Shown in pieces: positions 61,166-64,000 of a stretch of DNA of 64,000 nt. Numbering within the stretch: position 1 is the stretch's first letter; each line of letters opens with the position of its first letter. Where the stretch lies: positions 3,230,001-3,294,000 of the forward strand of contig NZ_CP039451.1 of assembly GCF_004843725.1 (NCBI RefSeq). Direction: 5' to 3'. The DNA comes from Psychroserpens sp. NJDZ02. Lineage in GTDB: Bacteria > Bacteroidota > Bacteroidia > Flavobacteriales > Flavobacteriaceae. The notes beneath the pieces are model-generated. The model was not told the origin of the DNA and made no database searches. It saw only the letters and a list, made by a program, of their open reading frames with translations. The translations under genes and the position numbers were made by a program.

Positions 61166-61585
61166 ATGACTATAGATTTGTGTCCTAATTGTGGGTCAGA
61201 CCATTACATTAAAAGTGGAATTGTTAATGATAGACAAAGGTATAAGTGTAAAAAATGCAACTATTTCTTTTCAGTAAATAAGATAGGAAAGAAGATAGAC
61301 GACTACTACGTTAACAAATCGTTACAATTATACTTGGAAGGGTTAACGTATCGAGAAATCGAACGCATTTTGGGAATCTCTCACGTTAGTATCATGAATT
61401 GGGTGAAAAAATATAATATTAAACGCCCTTATAACTCAAATTATCATCCGACTTACAAAATTTTAAATGCTTCAGAGTTAGGGGTTTATTTTAGTAATGC
61501 TAAAAATATAAAAGGAGCAGGTGTTATTGTTACTGAGTTGGGAGATAAATTTATGTTGATTAAATGGGAACGTTTTAAGGATTAG
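61166..61585 (+). CDS. IS1 InsA-like zinc-ribbon/helix-turn-helix protein, possible domesticated regulator
   Basis: 139 residues. N-terminal zinc ribbon CPNCGSDHYIKSG...YKCKKCNYFF and a helix-turn-helix with LQLYLEGLTYREIERILGISHVSIMNWVKKY, exactly the InsA N-terminal architecture of IS1. There is no DDE domain, no partner orf and no inverted repeats around it, so it is not a live transposon. It stands just upstream of the porin/symporter genes and may regulate them. The 45 C-terminal residues (ASELGVYFSNAKNIKGAGVI) are unlike InsA. Confidence 0.7.
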   Translation: MTIDLCPNCGSDHYIKSGIVNDRQRYKCKKCNYFFSVNKIGKKIDDYYVNKSLQLYLEGLTYREIERILGISHVSIMNWVKKYNIKRPYNSNYHPTYKILNASELGVYFSNAKNIKGAGVIVTELGDKFMLIKWERFKD

Positions 61586-61691
61586 TATAATAAATTAACA
61601 AATAAATATATTAGTTTTCATTTAACAGGTTGTTTTTAAGAGCTTAGTAGTGCACACAAAATCAATTAAGTACTAATTAATCCTTTAAACA

Positions 61692-62939
61692 ATGAAAAAA
61701 CAATCCCTATTATTGGCAGGACTCTTTTTAATGTCCTTTCAATTAATGACAGCTCAAGGCTCTCCCGATTACGATGGAGGTCTTAAGTTTAAGTTTAACG
61801 AAGATGGTTCTAAATATCTTCGGCTTATTTCGTGGGCGCAAGTCCAAGCTAACTATAATACAGACGATACATTTGATGCAAACGGAAACGAAAACAGTAA
61901 ATTAAATTTTAATTTACGTCGTGCCCGTATTTTAATGTTTGCACAAATTAATAAAGACTTTTTAATCGTAACACACTTCGGATTAAACAGCTTAACCAGT
62001 GCTTCATTAAGTCCAACAGGAAAAGGAGATGGCTCTCAACTCTTTTTTCATGATGTTTGGGCACAATACAATTTAGGCAAAGACCACACTGTTGGTGGAG
62101 GTTTACATTACTTTAATGGTATTTCAAGACTAAATAATCAAAGTACGCTTAATATGATGACGTTGGATAACAACCGTCAATCTTGGGCTACAATTGGTTT
62201 GTCCGATCAGTTTGCACGTCATTTAGGTGTTTTTGCAAAAGGTAAATTTGATAAGCTTCAATATCGTGTCGCTATTAATGATGCTGCGGTAACCACATTA
62301 GATGGTCGCACAGCGGTTGCCGGTGGAGACGCAGTTTATAATGGTCGCGCTACTTTAGGATCTAAAGATGCCGGTAAAACATATGCCGGTTATTTTGATT
62401 ATAATTTCTTAGATCAAGAGTCTAATTTTCTGCCTTACAAAGTGGGAAGTTATTTAGGAAGTAAAGAAATTTTTAATGTTGGAGCAGGATTCTTCTTGCA
62501 TCCAAAAGGATCTGTAATTGATACCGGTACTGCATTAACGCCAAACTTAGAAGGAGAAGATGTATCCATCTTTGCAGTAGATGCTTTTTATGATGCGCCA
62601 CTTAGCGACAATGGAAGTGCAATAACGGCTTATGCGACCTATCAAAATAGCGATTATGGTAAGGATTACTTATATAGTGCTTATGGTACAGGAAGTATGA
62701 TTTATGGTCATGTTGGTTATGTCTTTAAAGGCGATGTTACAAAAACAAGATTTCAACCTTATGTAAGTTATGGTACGCATAGCTATGATGCTGTAGGTGA
62801 TGACAGATCAACTTTAGGTGTCGGTGTTAACGCTTACATGAGTGGACATAATTCAAAATTAACTTTAGAATACAAAAATGAAGAATTTGGGGCTTTAGAT
62901 GCAAATACTATTTCGCTACAAGCTATGATTTATCTATAA
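61692..62939 (+). CDS. Porin (phosphate-selective porin O/P-like)
   Basis: 415 residues with signal peptide (MKKQSLLLAGLFLMSFQLMTAQG). The rest consists of amphipathic strands with aromatic girdles, ending in a strand NTISLQAMIYL suited to outer-membrane assembly. The start FKFNEDGSKYLRLISWAQVQANYNTDD matches the family of OprO/OprP-like channels. It is the first gene before DUF4212 and the symporter, so it probably lets their organic-acid substrate across the outer membrane. Confidence 0.85.
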   Translation: MKKQSLLLAGLFLMSFQLMTAQGSPDYDGGLKFKFNEDGSKYLRLISWAQVQANYNTDDTFDANGNENSKLNFNLRRARILMFAQINKDFLIVTHFGLNSLTSASLSPTGKGDGSQLFFHDVWAQYNLGKDHTVGGGLHYFNGISRLNNQSTLNMMTLDNNRQSWATIGLSDQFARHLGVFAKGKFDKLQYRVAINDAAVTTLDGRTAVAGGDAVYNGRATLGSKDAGKTYAGYFDYNFLDQESNFLPYKVGSYLGSKEIFNVGAGFFLHPKGSVIDTGTALTPNLEGEDVSIFAVDAFYDAPLSDNGSAITAYATYQNSDYGKDYLYSAYGTGSMIYGHVGYVFKGDVTKTRFQPYVSYGTHSYDAVGDDRSTLGVGVNAYMSGHNSKLTLEYKNEEFGALDANTISLQAMIYL

Positions 62940-62951
62940 AAACTAACAACT

Positions 62952-63212
62952 ATGAGTGATAAACAAAAACACGCGTCAGCGTACTGGAAAGAAAATATTA
63001 AATACTTGGCAATATTGCTTGTCATATGGTTTGTGGTGTCCTTTGGATGTGGCATTTTATTTAGAGAAGAGTTAGATCAATTCAGATTGGGAGGCTTTAA
63101 ACTCGGGTTTTGGTTTGCCCAACAAGGATCGATATATGTATTCGTGATTTTAATATTCGTGTATGTAAGATTAATGAATAAACTAGATAAAAAATACGGT
63201 TTTGACGAGTAG
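62952..63212 (+). CDS. DUF4212 small subunit of a sodium:solute symporter
   Basis: 86 residues with two membrane helices (YLAILLVIWFVVSFGCGILF and FWFAQQGSIYVFVILIFVYVRLMNKLDK). The YWKENIKYLAILL start and FWFAQQGSI motif are diagnostic of DUF4212, which is always paired with an SSS-family transporter. Thirteen bases after the porin stop and 31 before the symporter start, so one operon. Confidence 0.93.
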   Translation: MSDKQKHASAYWKENIKYLAILLVIWFVVSFGCGILFREELDQFRLGGFKLGFWFAQQGSIYVFVILIFVYVRLMNKLDKKYGFDE

Positions 63213-63243
63213 TCTAAACTAATAACTTAAAAAATAAAATATT

Positions 63244-64000
63244 ATGAGTGTACAATTTTGGACATGGTTATTAGTAGGAATTACTTTTGCCTTATATTTT
63301 GGAATCGCAATTTGGGCTCGAGCAGGCTCAACTAAAGAGTTTTATGTTGCTGGTGGAGGTGTTTCTCCGTTAGCAAATGGTATGGCTACCGCAGCCGATT
63401 GGATGAGTGCCGCCTCCTTTATTAGTATGGCGGGGATTATTTCCTTTTCAGGATATGATGGCTCAGTTTATCTTATGGGATGGACTGGTGGTTATGTGCT
63501 GTTAGCGTTATTGTTAGCACCTTACCTGCGTAAATTTGGTAAGTTTACAGTACCAGATTTTATTGGAGATAGATATTACTCTAACACGGCAAGAACAGTA
63601 GCAGTAATTTGTGCATTAATTGTATCATTTACATATGTTGCAGGACAAATGCGTGGTGTTGGTATTGTGTTTTCTCAATTCTTACAAGTTGATATTAATA
63701 TAGGTGTTATCATTGGGATGACGGTTGTTTTAACTTTTGCTTTATTAGGAGGAATGAAAGGAATCACATACACACAAGTAGCACAATATTGTGTGTTAAT
63801 CTTTGCTTTTATGGTACCTGCATTTTTTATCTCTATGCAAATGACAGGAAATATTATTCCTCAAATTGGTATGGGAGGTAAGGTTGAAGGTGGTGCCTTT
63901 CTACTAGATAAATTGGATTTGTTACATACCGAACTTGGATTTAACGAGTATACCAGCGGAACAAAGTCTACCTGGGATGTTTTTGCAATCACATTAGCAT
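63244..64000 (+). CDS. Sodium:solute symporter (ActP/VC_2705 type), 3' end outside window
   Basis: The first 252 codons are present and open to the window edge. It starts MSVQFWTWLLVGITFALYFGIAIW; then FYVAGGGVSPLANGMATAADWMSAASFISMAG, the SSS motif of acetate/monocarboxylate carriers, FTVPDFIGDRY and TYVAGQMRGVG. The pairing with DUF4212 and the nearby aldehyde dehydrogenase suggest uptake of acetate or a similar acid. About half of the gene is missing. Confidence 0.92.
   Translation, partial: MSVQFWTWLLVGITFALYFGIAIWARAGSTKEFYVAGGGVSPLANGMATAADWMSAASFISMAGIISFSGYDGSVYLMGWTGGYVLLALLLAPYLRKFGKFTVPDFIGDRYYSNTARTVAVICALIVSFTYVAGQMRGVGIVFSQFLQVDINIGVIIGMTVVLTFALLGGMKGITYTQVAQYCVLIFAFMVPAFFISMQMTGNIIPQIGMGGKVEGGAFLLDKLDLLHTELGFNEYTSGTKSTWDVFAITLA

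Overview
The window is AT-rich chromosomal DNA from a member of the Bacteroidota, almost certainly a marine Flavobacteriaceae. The support is gldF/gldG gliding genes beside dnaN, a secreted protein with a type IX (T9SS type A) C-terminal sorting domain, promoters of the TAnnTTTG type, and a lipoprotein-rich proteome. The genus cannot be fixed by eye.

Layout. 1-4.6 kb: a sulfide:quinone-oxidoreductase-like flavoprotein (cut by the window edge), a tiny conserved-looking protein, NAD salvage genes (pncA, pncB) and a YdjM-type membrane hydrolase. 4.9-10.8 kb: a complete tripartite RND efflux operon (TolC, adaptor, pump). 10.8-11.9 kb: about 15 tandem copies of a ~70 bp palindromic unit. 11.9-13.1 kb: a DUF2892 protein and a split YeeE/YedE sulfur transporter. 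13.1-14.8 kb: a PepSY membrane protein and a TonB-dependent receptor, both broken and joined by a deletion.

15-38.9 kb is the accessory region and the most interesting part. It is an array of mostly one-gene cassettes, all on the + strand, separated by long structured repeats (~130 bp type I, ~195 bp type II) that look like integron attC sites: cassette starts (GTTRNGC-like) are complementary to cassette ends (GCNYAAC-like) over 8-10 bp in eight of eight testable cassettes, and an inner hairpin shows compensatory changes. No integron integrase is in the window, so it resembles a cluster of attC sites lacking an integrase. Mobile elements land precisely in these sites: a 596 nt ORF-less group II intron in one R'' box; an IS110-family element in one R' box, whose 200 nt leader carries stretches matching both target halves and one donor end in the arrangement expected of a bridge RNA; and an IS1182-family element, with rearranged descendants at five further sites, always just after R''+ACACYR. 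Two IS3 elements and an IS30 element add to this. Cargo includes a type VI Hcp/TssD-amidase-lipoprotein module, a lipase-like toxin with a putative immunity protein, a PLD-like nuclease, an HExxH protein, a DUF4274 protein, a MORN-type lipoprotein and a second-looking tyrosyl-tRNA synthetase preceded by a tyrosine-rich leader ORF and a terminator (a likely attenuator).

39-64 kb is core genome again: PhoD-like phosphatase, DUF4870, dnaN, gldG/gldF, SAM hydrolase, phoH, purC; then a TetR-controlled operon (49.7-54.1 kb) of redox genes (AhpD-like, EthD, putative 2OG oxygenase, FrnE-like DsbA, peroxiredoxin, HAD) with two matching TetR-type palindromes; an acyltransferase-like membrane protein, an AGCS symporter, a T9SS-secreted beta-helix protein, an AraC regulator divergent from an aldehyde dehydrogenase plus DUF779, and a porin/DUF4212/sodium:solute symporter set that runs off the end.
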